DNA from: Deltaproteobacteria bacterium
Lineage (GTDB): Bacteria > Desulfobacterota > Desulfomonilia > UBA1062
NCBI GenBank assembly: GCA_017992605.1
Contig: JAGOOG010000002.1
Location: 169,261 to 233,260 of the forward strand
DNA length: 64,000 nucleotides
Direction of reading: 5' to 3'
Positions 38,706 to 46,671 of the stretch are shown one piece after another (the first letter of the stretch is position 1; each line of letters starts with the position of its first letter). Position numbers and translations under genes: made by a program. The notes under the pieces are model-generated. The model worked only from the letters and a program-made list of their open reading frames with translations, had not been told where the DNA came from and ran no database searches.

Positions 38706-38813
38706 TGCATCCCGGTCGCCGCCCGGGTCTGTCCGGAGGCGATGCTCCACAGAGCGAATTTGAAGGCCATCTTGTGGCCTGGCGGGAATAGCTGCGCCTT
38801 TCCAAAGACTTCC

Positions 38814-38843
38814 TTGACAAGCAACAGTGTCGTATTCTATTAG
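38814..38843 (+). promoter_or_regulatory. Promoter of tRNA-Gly
   Basis: TTGACA at 38814-38819, 18-base spacer, TATTAG at 38838-38843, followed by the tRNA 5' end 11 bases later. The layout is the same as at the tRNA-Met gene (TTGACA, 18 bases, TATGAA, ten bases to the tRNA), which supports both calls. Confidence 0.65.
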
Positions 38844-38853
38844 AGTGGGCAAT

Positions 38854-38929
38854 GCGGGCATAGCTCAGTTGGTAGAGTGTCAGCTTCCCAAGCTGAATGT
38901 CGCGGGTTCGAATCCCGTTGCCCGCTCCA
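38854..38929 (+). tRNA. tRNA-Gly (anticodon CCC)
   Basis: Complete cloverleaf. The acceptor arm GCGGGCA pairs with TGCCCGC, the D arm is GCTC...GAGT, the anticodon stem is TCAGC/GCTGA around the loop TTCCCAA with anticodon CCC, and the T arm is GCGGG-TTCGAAT-CCCGT. The 3' CCA is encoded (38927-38929). It reads GGG glycine codons. It lies directly upstream of the rimP-nusA-infB operon with an intrinsic terminator between, an arrangement like metY before rimP in E. coli. Confidence 0.97.
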
Positions 38930-38973
38930 AACGCGATTTGGGAAGCGAGAAGACAGGAACGAGGGAGGACGCG

Positions 38974-38997
38974 AAGTGGGCACTTGCCCACTTTTTT
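38974..38997 (+). terminator. Intrinsic terminator between tRNA-Gly and rimP
   Basis: Eight-base perfect stem AAGTGGGC (38974-38981) and GCCCACTT (38986-38993), a four-base loop, and a T-run at 38992-38997. The T-run ends only eight bases before the rimP ATG, so read-through or antitermination would be needed for rimP to be expressed from the tRNA promoter. Confidence 0.88.
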
Positions 38998-39004
38998 ATT
39001 TCCT

Positions 39005-39436
39005 ATGACGAACAGGGAAATGACAGATAGGCTGGTGAACATGGTCAGCCCGGAACTCGCCATGATGGGGTTTGAGCTCATCGACCTGGATTTCACCGGG
39101 AACAATCTGCGCCTCACCATCGACAAGCCCGGGGGGGTGTCCATGGACGACTGTGTGGCAGTGAACCGACGCATAAGCCTTCTCCTCGACACGGAAGACC
39201 CCATAGAGAGCTCATATCGCCTGGAGGTGTCGTCACCCGGATTGACCAGGAGGATCAAGACGCTACGGGAGTTTGAGCATTTCTCAGGAAGGATGGTGAA
39301 GATACGGACTGCCCGAGGGCTCCTCATACGGGGCACACTCATGGGACTCGACGGGGAATCCGTGATCGTGAACGTGGATGGAGCGGAAGTATCCATGGAT
39401 ATGAAGGACATCATCAAGGCCAATCTTGATTTCTAG
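39005..39436 (+). CDS. rimP: Ribosome maturation factor RimP
   Basis: Helps 30S ribosomal subunit maturation. The 143-residue product has the two-domain RimP layout, with the N-terminal alpha/beta domain (GFELIDLDFTGNNLRLTIDKPGGVSMDDC) and the motif YRLEVSSPGLTRR linking to the C-terminal SH3-like domain. No Shine-Dalgarno precedes ATG 39005, because the preceding bases are the T-run of a terminator; ATG 39020 with AGGGA nearby is an alternative start five residues in. First protein gene of the translation/RNA operon. Confidence 0.93.
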   Translation: MTNREMTDRLVNMVSPELAMMGFELIDLDFTGNNLRLTIDKPGGVSMDDCVAVNRRISLLLDTEDPIESSYRLEVSSPGLTRRIKTLREFEHFSGRMVKIRTARGLLIRGTLMGLDGESVIVNVDGAEVSMDMKDIIKANLDF

Positions 39437-39445
39437 GGAGATGGT

Positions 39446-40684
39446 ATGGTTCTGAATCTTTCGAAGGTAATAGAGCTCATCGTCAAGGAGAAGGGCCTCC
39501 GCCAGGAAGACCTCGTGCAGGTAGTCGAAGCGGCTGTCCAGAGTGCCGCAAAGAAGGTTTATGGAGACTATGACAATATCGAGGCCCACTACAATCCGGA
39601 ACTGGACGAGGTAGAAGTCTTCCAGTTCAAGGTGGTCACCGAAGACGTGGAAGATACGAACATCGAGATCCCCCTCAAGCAGGCGAGGAAGCTTGACCCC
39701 AATTGTCAGATCGGGGATGAACTGGGAGAAAAGCTCGATGCCTCAAAGCTTGGGAGGATAGCTGCACAGAGCGCCAAACAGGTCATCGTCCAGAAGGTCA
39801 AGGAGGTCGAACGGGACGCCATCTACAACGACTTCATCGACGTCAAGGGAGAGATCGTTTCAGGATTCATCCACCGCTTCGACCGCAAGGATGTCATCGT
39901 GAATCTCGGCAAGGCGGAGGCCATCCTGCGGGAAAAGGAGCAGATCCCCGGCGAGATTCTCCGGAGAGGCGATCGGGTTCAGGCTCTCGTCCTGGACGTG
40001 ACCAAATCCCTCAAGATGCCCCAGGTGGAGCTCACCAGGACCCACCCCCGATTTCTGCTGAAGCTGTACGAGATGGAGGTTCCCGAGGTGGCAGAGGGAA
40101 TCGTAGAGATCGTCGCGGCGGCGAGGGAGCCAGGTATCCGGGCAAAGATTGCCGTGCGATCCCATGACCCCAAGGTAGACCCGGTGGGCACCTGTGTGGG
40201 GGTCAAGGGGGCGCGGGTCCAGAACGTTATCCAGGAACTTAAGGGGGAGCGGCAGGATATCGTGGTGTGGTCCGAGGACCCGGTTCGGTTTGTCTGCAAT
40301 GCCCTTTCCCCTGCCCGGGTTTCAAAGGTCATCGTGGACAAGGCAGACAGGAGCATGGATGTGGTGGTGTCTGAAGACCAGTTGAGCCTTGCCATCGGCA
40401 GGAAGGGACAGAATGTGAGGCTCGTGGCCAAGCTCACGGGATGGAAGATAGATGTGAGGGCTGAGGGCTCCGAGATGGTCGTATCCTCCGAAGACAAACG
40501 GTCTCTGGAACGGCTCTCAGATATCGATCCCGGCGTGGTCGAGGTCCTGACTGAGGCGGGGTACAAGACACTGGATGACCTTGCCAAGGCGCGGGAAGAA
40601 GACCTGCTCGAATTTGAAGGAATCGATGAGGCCTTGGCCAAGAAGATCATAGCCCAGGCTACGGTAGGAGTCAGTGAAACGTAA
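39446..40684 (+). CDS. nusA: Transcription termination/antitermination protein NusA
   Basis: RNA polymerase-associated elongation factor. The 412-residue product has the N-terminal polymerase-binding domain (1-130), an S1 domain at about 132-200 (GEIVSGFIHRFDRKDVIVNLG), two KH domains (about 200-345, including VGVKGARVQNVIQEL and LAIGRKGQNVRLVAKLTGW), and a short C-terminal helix-hairpin-helix (ALTEAGYKTLDDLAKA-like). The length fits the form without the two extra acidic repeats of E. coli. ATG 39446 has AGGGAG five bases upstream; it follows rimP by nine bases and overlaps ylxR by 11. Confidence 0.97.
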   Translation: MVLNLSKVIELIVKEKGLRQEDLVQVVEAAVQSAAKKVYGDYDNIEAHYNPELDEVEVFQFKVVTEDVEDTNIEIPLKQARKLDPNCQIGDELGEKLDASKLGRIAAQSAKQVIVQKVKEVERDAIYNDFIDVKGEIVSGFIHRFDRKDVIVNLGKAEAILREKEQIPGEILRRGDRVQALVLDVTKSLKMPQVELTRTHPRFLLKLYEMEVPEVAEGIVEIVAAAREPGIRAKIAVRSHDPKVDPVGTCVGVKGARVQNVIQELKGERQDIVVWSEDPVRFVCNALSPARVSKVIVDKADRSMDVVVSEDQLSLAIGRKGQNVRLVAKLTGWKIDVRAEGSEMVVSSEDKRSLERLSDIDPGVVEVLTEAGYKTLDDLAKAREEDLLEFEGIDEALAKKIIAQATVGVSET

Positions 40685-41216
40685 GCGTGGACCATACAGG
40701 CAGTGCGTGAGCTGCAGGAAGGTCTCTCCCAAGAGCGAGCTCCTTCGCTTTGTACATGACGGGACAGGGGAGACGTCCTTCGATGAGCGGCAGAAGGCAG
40801 AAGGCAGGGGTTTTTATCTTTGCCCAGAAGAGCGCTGTTTCACCGGCGCGTGGAAAAACAGGAAGGTTCGGTCGTTCCTCAAGGACGAAGAAGCGGGGGA
40901 GCGGCTTTTGAAGTCGGTGAGGGCGGGGCTCCTCCGGTCGGTGGAAGACCTTGTGTATGCAGGCCGTGCCGATTGTCTGGACGAACCGCTCGAGCAGGGG
41001 GATATCCTTCTGATAAGAGAGGAAAAGGGAGGACGGCAGCTGGAAGACCTCCTCGATGCAGCACAGGAGCAGGGGGTTCTTGTTATCATGGTCCCACGGG
41101 CGGCGCTCCGCGATGAAGTCACCGTGGCCATCACGAAGAAGTCGCCGAAGATCCTACCGGTATTGAGAAATCTTCGGTTTTATGAAAGGTTGTCTTCCAA
41201 GGGGCGAGCGCTATGA
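40674..41216 (+). CDS. YlxR (DUF448) domain protein with divergent C-terminal extension
   Basis: A 180-residue protein. The N-terminal 85 residues are a YlxR/DUF448 domain (PYRQCVSCRKVSPKSELLRFV, GRGFYLCPEERCF), an RNA-binding fold always found between nusA and infB. Some relatives continue into an L7Ae-like ribosomal domain; here the C-terminal 90 residues (for example LVYAGRADCLDE, DILLIREEKGGRQLEDLLDAA, GVLVIMVPRAALRDEV) could be a strongly changed L7Ae fold, but the usual signature is missing. It overlaps nusA by 11 and infB by four bases. Confidence 0.88.
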   Translation: MKRKRGPYRQCVSCRKVSPKSELLRFVHDGTGETSFDERQKAEGRGFYLCPEERCFTGAWKNRKVRSFLKDEEAGERLLKSVRAGLLRSVEDLVYAGRADCLDEPLEQGDILLIREEKGGRQLEDLLDAAQEQGVLVIMVPRAALRDEVTVAITKKSPKILPVLRNLRFYERLSSKGRAL

Positions 41217-43828
41217 AAAAGATGAGGGTTTTCGAACTGGCAAAAGAGCTTTCCATAGATGCCAAGGAGCTTCTCCGCATTGCCAAGGACCTTGCCATAT
41301 CGGTGGAGAGCACCATGAGCGTGCTGGATGTCCACGACATGGAGAGGATCAGGAAGCGGCTCGAAAAAGACACTCAGAAGAAGGATGAACAACCGGCCCA
41401 GGAGGTCTATGAAGAGAAGCGGGTGAGCACGAACATCATTCGCAGGCGCGCCAAGGCGGTTCCTGCTCCTGAGCCCGAGGAGGCCCAGGAGAAGCCGGCC
41501 GAGGAGGTCACCGCCGAGACAGGACCACAGGAGAAGCCCGAAGAAGAGAAGAAAAAGCCAGCGAAAAGGAAAGAGGCGGCGAAAAAGGACAAGGCTCCAT
41601 CTGCTGAGGCAGCATCCGAAGAACCCGTTCAAGTCGAGGCTGTGCCGGCAGAACCCGAGGGCATGAGAAAAGGGGAAGAGGTCACGGGCGAGGAAGCCGG
41701 AGCAAAGGTCCCCGCCGAAGAGGCACCTGCCGTAGCCGGCGTGAAGGTGAAACCACAGGAAATAGAAAAAGAGGAACAGAAGGAATCCAAGAAAAAGGAA
41801 AAGAAGAAGGGGAAGAGACCCCCGAAGGCCATAGAGATCCTTCAGGAAGAAGAAGGCCTGGAAGAAGACGCCGAAGTCGCCGCGAAAAAGGACAAAGCAT
41901 CGATCCCCGAGCAGGAGCAGCAGCCGCAGCAGGTTCAGCCCCCCGAAATGGAAGTCTACACGCAGACCGACCTCTATGGAGCAGGGAGAGGGGCTGCGGG
42001 AAAACGGATCAAGAAGAAGAAAGACAGGCGTGCCATACAGCAGGCACAACCCGCAAAGAAGAAGAAGCTCAAGATCGGCGCCACGATAACGGCGGGGAAT
42101 CTCGCCAAGGAGATGGGGGTCAAGGTGTCCGAGGTCATCAAGATCCTCATGAACCTCGGCGTGATGGCCAGTCAGAACCAGTACATCTCACCCGAAGAGG
42201 CGACCTTGGTTGCCAATGAACTCGGTTTCGAAACGGAAGAAACCCGGGACACCATCCATGAGACCTTCTTTGCAGAGCCTGTCTATGCAGAAGAGAATCT
42301 GGTCCTGCGTCCCCCGGTCGTGACGGTAATGGGCCATGTGGATCATGGCAAGACGTCCCTGCTCGATGCCATACGGTCAGAGAACATCATAGACAGCGAG
42401 TTCGGGGGGATTACCCAGCACATAGGGGCCTACCAGGCTCATTGCAAAGACAAGCTCATCACCTTCATAGATACCCCCGGACACGAGGCCTTCACCTCCA
42501 TGCGGTCCCGCGGGGCTCAGGCAACAGATTTCGTCGTCCTTGTCGTTGCTGCGGATGATGGGGTCATGGACCAGACCAGGGAAGCAATCAACCACGCAAA
42601 AGCGGCAAAGATCCCGATTCTGGTCGCCGTGAACAAGATAGACAAGCCGAATGCCAACCCCATGCGGGTACGGGAACAGTTGTCCGAACTCGGGCTCGTA
42701 CCTGAAGACTGGGGAGGGGACACTATCTATGTGGATGTCTCGGCAAAGAAACATGTCGGCATAGAGGATCTTCTCGAGATGATACTCCTCCAGGCGGAGA
42801 TCATGGACATCAAGGCACAGATGGACGGCCCTGCCAGGGGAGTTGTCCTTGAGTCAAAGCTGGACAAGAACAAAGGTCCCATGTGCACCCTGCTCATTCA
42901 GCAGGGAGAGCTGAAGAAAGGGGATGTTTTTGTCATCGGAACGAAATGGGGCAAGGCCCGGGCGATGTACGATTTCCGAGGGGCACCCATTGACCGGGCG
43001 ACACCCGCCACGCCGGTGGAGATTATCGGCCTCACCGAACCCCCGTCTGCAGGGGACACCATGTTTGTCGTGCCCGGTGAAAAGAAGGCGAAGGAGATCA
43101 TAGAGTATCTTCAGGACAAGGAAAAGATCTCGCGCCTCCAGGCCCCCGAGCAGAAGGTGCAGGTCACACTGGAAGATCTGTATAGCCAGGTGCAGGATGG
43201 CAAGCTCAAGGAACTCAACCTCATCATCAAGGGGGACGTACACGGAACGGTGGAGGCTATTGTCTCTTCCGTAAAGGGTATCGACGCAGGACAGGACATG
43301 AGGATCAACGTGATCCACTCGGCCGTCGGCGGCATTACGGAAAATGACGTGCTCTTGGCATCCACCTCCATGGCCATAATCGTCGGGTTCAACGTGAGAC
43401 CCGAACCCAAGGTCAGGGATATGGCCAAGAAGAACAATATAGACATCAAGCTCTATACGGTCATCTACGACCTCATAGAAGACATCAAGCAGGCCCTGCG
43501 GGGCATGCTCGAACCGGTATACCAGGAGGTCATCCAGGGTCGCGCCGAGGTGAGGGACATCTTCAAGGTGCCCAAGGTGGGGATCATTGCCGGGTGTATG
43601 GTGACCGAAGGGGTCATGCAGCGCGGGGCCCAGGCACGACTGCTCAGGGATAACGTGGTCATCCATGAAGGAAAGGTGGAGTCGCTGAGGAGATTCAAAG
43701 ATGACGCCAGAGAGGTTCTCACGGGCTTCGAGTGTGGGATCGGACTTGGCAACTACAACGATATAAAGGTAGGCGACATCATAGAGTCCTTCACACAGGA
43801 GAAAGTGGAGGCGGCCACCACGTGGTGA
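41213..43828 (+). CDS. infB: Translation initiation factor IF-2
   Basis: GTPase that brings initiator fMet-tRNA to the ribosome, 871 residues. The N-terminus starts with the IF2N domain ([24 protein letters not shown]), then a 200-residue low-complexity stretch rich in Lys, Glu, Ala and Pro (about 55-270), a second IF2N domain at about 285-335, the G domain with [17 protein letters not shown] and NKIDKP (about 365-540), and domains II-IV. The ATG overlaps the ylxR stop as ATGA. The acidic/basic linker varies widely among bacteria. Confidence 0.98.
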   Translation: MKKMRVFELAKELSIDAKELLRIAKDLAISVESTMSVLDVHDMERIRKRLEKDTQKKDEQPAQEVYEEKRVSTNIIRRRAKAVPAPEPEEAQEKPAEEVTAETGPQEKPEEEKKKPAKRKEAAKKDKAPSAEAASEEPVQVEAVPAEPEGMRKGEEVTGEEAGAKVPAEEAPAVAGVKVKPQEIEKEEQKESKKKEKKKGKRPPKAIEILQEEEGLEEDAEVAAKKDKASIPEQEQQPQQVQPPEMEVYTQTDLYGAGRGAAGKRIKKKKDRRAIQQAQPAKKKKLKIGATITAGNLAKEMGVKVSEVIKILMNLGVMASQNQYISPEEATLVANELGFETEETRDTIHETFFAEPVYAEENLVLRPPVVTVMGHVDHGKTSLLDAIRSENIIDSEFGGITQHIGAYQAHCKDKLITFIDTPGHEAFTSMRSRGAQATDFVVLVVAADDGVMDQTREAINHAKAAKIPILVAVNKIDKPNANPMRVREQLSELGLVPEDWGGDTIYVDVSAKKHVGIEDLLEMILLQAEIMDIKAQMDGPARGVVLESKLDKNKGPMCTLLIQQGELKKGDVFVIGTKWGKARAMYDFRGAPIDRATPATPVEIIGLTEPPSAGDTMFVVPGEKKAKEIIEYLQDKEKISRLQAPEQKVQVTLEDLYSQVQDGKLKELNLIIKGDVHGTVEAIVSSVKGIDAGQDMRINVIHSAVGGITENDVLLASTSMAIIVGFNVRPEPKVRDMAKKNNIDIKLYTVIYDLIEDIKQALRGMLEPVYQEVIQGRAEVRDIFKVPKVGIIAGCMVTEGVMQRGAQARLLRDNVVIHEGKVESLRRFKDDAREVLTGFECGIGLGNYNDIKVGDIIESFTQEKVEAATTW

Positions 43829-44106
43829 TAGGCGCCTGCAAGGTGAGGCTCAGGATTCTCGGGGCCCGATCCCTGAAAGAGAAGCGCAAGGTGCTGAAGT
43901 CCATGAAAGACCGTCTTCTGCGGATGAATCTGTCCGTATCCGAGGTGGACGACAACGACAAATGGCAGGCGGCGACCCTCGGCCTTGCCCTGGTAAGCAA
44001 CGATGCCGCTTTTCTGAATTCGGTCATGGACAGGATATTACGGGAAATGCAGGAAAACGACGAGGTGGAGATCCTCGCCGTGCAGACCGAGATGGTGCAC
44101 ATATGA
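43825..44106 (+). CDS. YlxP (DUF503) family protein
   Basis: A 93-residue DUF503 protein, recognised by GACKVRLRILGARSLKEKRKVLKSMKDRLL and the central VSEVDDNDKWQAATLGLALVSND. The function is unknown, though the family sits in the nusA-infB-rbfA operon in many bacteria and may bind RNA or ribosome assembly factors. The start is GTG 43825, which shares four bases with the infB stop (GTGA). Its own stop overlaps the rbfA ATG. Confidence 0.9.
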   Translation: MIGACKVRLRILGARSLKEKRKVLKSMKDRLLRMNLSVSEVDDNDKWQAATLGLALVSNDAAFLNSVMDRILREMQENDEVEILAVQTEMVHI

Positions 44107-44456
44107 AGATGCTCAGCATACGACAGGCCAGGGTGGGTGACCTGATCCGGCAAACCGTCGCTGAGCTCGTGCAGCGCAGGGTCAAGGATCCACGGGTGGA
44201 GGGGATCACCATCACCGGCGCCGATGTGAGCGTTGATCTCAAGGTGGGGCATATATTCTTTTGCGTCATGGATCCATCCCGCAAGGAAGAGGCGTTGGAA
44301 GGGCTCAGGAGCTCGGCCGGCTTCCTCAGGCATGAGCTCAAGAAGACCCTGCGCCTGAAGACGGTGCCAAGTCTCTCGTTCTCCTATGACGAATCCTTTG
44401 ACTACGGATCGAAGATAGATGAGCTGCTCGATCACATTAACAAGCACGAAGACTGA
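44103..44456 (+). CDS. rbfA: 30S ribosome-binding factor RbfA
   Basis: KH-fold factor needed for 16S rRNA 5'-end maturation in the 30S subunit. The 117-residue product shows RQARVGDLIRQTVAELVQRRVKDPRVEGITITGADVS-type blocks (shown here in pieces), SSAGFLRHELKKTLRLKTVPSL and the C-terminal FDYGSKIDELLDHI. ATG 44103 overlaps the ylxP stop as ATGA. nrnA follows after two bases. Confidence 0.95.
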   Translation: MKMLSIRQARVGDLIRQTVAELVQRRVKDPRVEGITITGADVSVDLKVGHIFFCVMDPSRKEEALEGLRSSAGFLRHELKKTLRLKTVPSLSFSYDESFDYGSKIDELLDHINKHED

Positions 44457-44458
44457 GC

Positions 44459-45388
44459 ATGAAGACCAGGATCGCTGAAATAATACGGGATCACCTCACG
44501 TTCGAGATCATCACGCACGAGAGCCCGGATGAAGATGCCGTGGGCTCTTCAAAGGCCCTGGGCCTTGTTCTTGCCGCTCTCGGGAAGACCGTAAGCCTTG
44601 TCTATCCGACCCCTGTCCCCGAATCGCTGTCCTTCACCGAAGGGCCTGAAGAGAGCATGATGGACAGCCCGGAGATATCCATCCTCATCGATCTCTCGGA
44701 CGAGATCATGCTGCGGGAGGTCCGGCCACGGGGAAAGGTGGTGGTCATCGATCATCACAGGACCGATGGCTCGTACGGCGTTGCCTCTTGGATAGATCCG
44801 GAGAAATCATCTTCGGCAGAAATGGTCTATGATCTGCTCGTGGAACTCGGGGAGGTGATCACGCCACCCGTTGCGACGAACCTGTATATGGGAATCTTCG
44901 GCGACACTGGTGGATTCATGCATGCGAACACGACCGGTCGGGTGCTGGAGATCGCTCATGAACTCGTTTCATGTGGAGCCGACCCCCATAAGATCGCCTA
45001 CCAGATCAAGAAGACAAAGGCCCTGGCCTTCTATCGGCTTCTCTGCACGGCCATGAACCGCATGGTTGTCAGGGGGGGCATTTTCGCCAGCTATGTCAGT
45101 CATGAGGAGATCAATGCCTCCAACGCCAGACCGGAAGATTCCTCGGGCATCGTCGAAGAAATGGCCTCCTTGGCCGGCGCCGACCTCATCATCTTTCTCA
45201 AGGAGGTGAAACAGGGCACCGTCAAGGCGTCGATCAGGAGCAAGGTTCCCGATGCAGCCCTGAAGACGGCCAGCGCCTTCGGGGGAGGGGGACACGGCCT
45301 TGCCGCGGGCTGCACCCTTCATGGCAACCCCGGGGAACTCATCCATGCCTTGGTTGAAGAAGGAGCCAAGTGGATACCCACGGCATAG
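44459..45388 (+). CDS. nrnA: DHH/DHHA1 phosphoesterase, NrnA-like
   Basis: A 309-residue DHH-superfamily phosphoesterase, probably a bifunctional oligoribonuclease and pAp phosphatase as in B. subtilis NrnA. Metal ligands are present as HESPDEDAVGSSKA (motif I), SILIDLSD (motif II), VIDHHRTDG (the DHH motif III) and MGIFGDTGGF (motif IV). The DHHA1 RNA-binding domain near the C-terminus has GGGGHGLAAGCTL. It sits between rbfA and truB, which is the usual position in many bacteria, and would recycle nano-RNAs. Confidence 0.9.
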   Translation: MKTRIAEIIRDHLTFEIITHESPDEDAVGSSKALGLVLAALGKTVSLVYPTPVPESLSFTEGPEESMMDSPEISILIDLSDEIMLREVRPRGKVVVIDHHRTDGSYGVASWIDPEKSSSAEMVYDLLVELGEVITPPVATNLYMGIFGDTGGFMHANTTGRVLEIAHELVSCGADPHKIAYQIKKTKALAFYRLLCTAMNRMVVRGGIFASYVSHEEINASNARPEDSSGIVEEMASLAGADLIIFLKEVKQGTVKASIRSKVPDAALKTASAFGGGGHGLAAGCTLHGNPGELIHALVEEGAKWIPTA

Positions 45389-46263
45389 TCCTCATCGACA
45401 AGCCCATGCACATCACCTCCCGCAAGGCAGTGGACAGGGTGATGTCGATCCTCAAAGCAAAGAGGGCGGGCCATTTCGGTTCTCTGGATCCCTTCGCAAC
45501 GGGGCTCCTGTGCATGGGAATCGGGCAGGGGACCAAGCTCCTCCCGTTCCTTCAGGATCAAGAGAAGGAATATTTAGCGGTTGTGGGCTTCGATCTTTTC
45601 ACAGACACGGATGATTTTACCGGAGAAGCGACGAACCGATTCGACAACGTCGTGGTCGACCGGGAAGAGATCGAACGGTGGTTTCTGCAGAACAGGGGGT
45701 GGATCAATCAGCTCCCTCCAGAATACTGTGCCCAGAAACAGGGGGGGAAACCTCTGTACAAGCTCAAGAGGGCAAACAAGGAAGTATCCCCCAGGCCCAA
45801 GCAGGTTCGGCTGATCGACTCAGAGATTTTGGACAAGGGAAAGGATTGGGTTCAGGTGAGGATCGTGTGTTCCCGTGGCACCTACATCCGCTCCATTGCC
45901 CGTGACCTCGGGAAGCACCTCGGCGTGGGAGGGTATCTGCGTGAACTGAAACGGACGAAAAGCGAAGGGTTCACTCTCGAGCAGGCCCATACCCTTGAAG
46001 ACCTCGAGCGGATCGGGGCGCGGGCCATCATCCCCCTCATCGAGTCACTCCACATCCCCAAGGCTCGTGTGACCAGGGTGGGAGAGGCAGGAATCCGTGA
46101 CGGTCTTCCTATACAGCTCTCATGGGTGCTTGATGATGTGGTGGCGCCTGAGGGAACCAGTGTCGCGATGCTTGACGGGGCGGGGACGCTCCTCTGCATT
46201 GCCCGGGTGAAGAGGGAGGGCGGTATATGGGGTTATATCGAAAGGGGATTCAAGCCTTATTAG
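45370..46263 (+). CDS. truB: tRNA pseudouridine(55) synthase TruB
   Basis: Makes pseudouridine 55 in the T-loop of tRNAs. The 297-residue product has the family motif GHFGSLDPFATGLL, where the aspartate is catalytic; the second position is Ser where Thr is usual. Other blocks are SRGTYIRSIARDLG and YLRELKRTKSEGF. The start GTG 45370 has AAGGAG upstream and lies 19 bases inside nrnA. The T-loop target TTCGA is present in both tRNA genes of this window. Confidence 0.95.
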   Translation: MDTHGIVLIDKPMHITSRKAVDRVMSILKAKRAGHFGSLDPFATGLLCMGIGQGTKLLPFLQDQEKEYLAVVGFDLFTDTDDFTGEATNRFDNVVVDREEIERWFLQNRGWINQLPPEYCAQKQGGKPLYKLKRANKEVSPRPKQVRLIDSEILDKGKDWVQVRIVCSRGTYIRSIARDLGKHLGVGGYLRELKRTKSEGFTLEQAHTLEDLERIGARAIIPLIESLHIPKARVTRVGEAGIRDGLPIQLSWVLDDVVAPEGTSVAMLDGAGTLLCIARVKREGGIWGYIERGFKPY

Positions 46264-46271
46264 CTATTTAC

Positions 46272-46291
46272 AGCACAAAACAAGGTGTGCT
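46272..46291 (+). repeat. Hairpin in the rpsO leader
   Basis: AGCACA (46272-46277) pairs with TGTGCT (46286-46291) across an eight-base loop. It lies between the truB stop and rpsO. The leader of rpsO is regulated by S15 itself in E. coli; this hairpin could belong to such a structure, but no known S15-binding form was recognised. Confidence 0.35.
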
Positions 46292-46382
46292 AATGTCCAG
46301 ATCTCGTCTAAAGGCACGAGTGTGTCGTTTCGCTGAAGACAAGAAATAACGAGGACGTACCTATACCAGGAGGATAGAAGAA

Positions 46383-46652
46383 GTGGTGTTGCATGTAGAG
46401 GAAAAGAAGCAGATCATCGAACAGTTTAAGCGGCATGAGCAGGATACCGGGTCTCCCGATGTCCAGGTAGCCATACTCACCAAGAGGATCAACGACCTCA
46501 CCGAGCATTTCAAGGTTCACAAGAAGGACCATCACTCCCGGCGCGGGCTTCTCATGCTCGTCGGGCAGAGAAGAAGGCTGCTCAACTATCTCCGTGACCA
46601 CGATATCAAGCGCTATCGCAATCTGGTTCAGACACTGAACCTCAGAAAGTAA
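46383..46652 (+). CDS. rpsO: 30S ribosomal protein S15
   Basis: Primary 16S rRNA-binding protein, 89 residues, exactly the usual length. The signature blocks are [37 protein letters not shown] in pieces and [12 protein letters not shown]. The start is GTG 46383 with AGGAGG nine bases upstream; a second GTG follows at once. It is followed by pnp after 19 bases, the classic rpsO-pnp pair. A leader of about 120 bases before it could host autogenous control. Confidence 0.97.
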   Translation: MVLHVEEKKQIIEQFKRHEQDTGSPDVQVAILTKRINDLTEHFKVHKKDHHSRRGLLMLVGQRRRLLNYLRDHDIKRYRNLVQTLNLRK

Positions 46653-46671
46653 CACGGAAAGCACGAAAACT

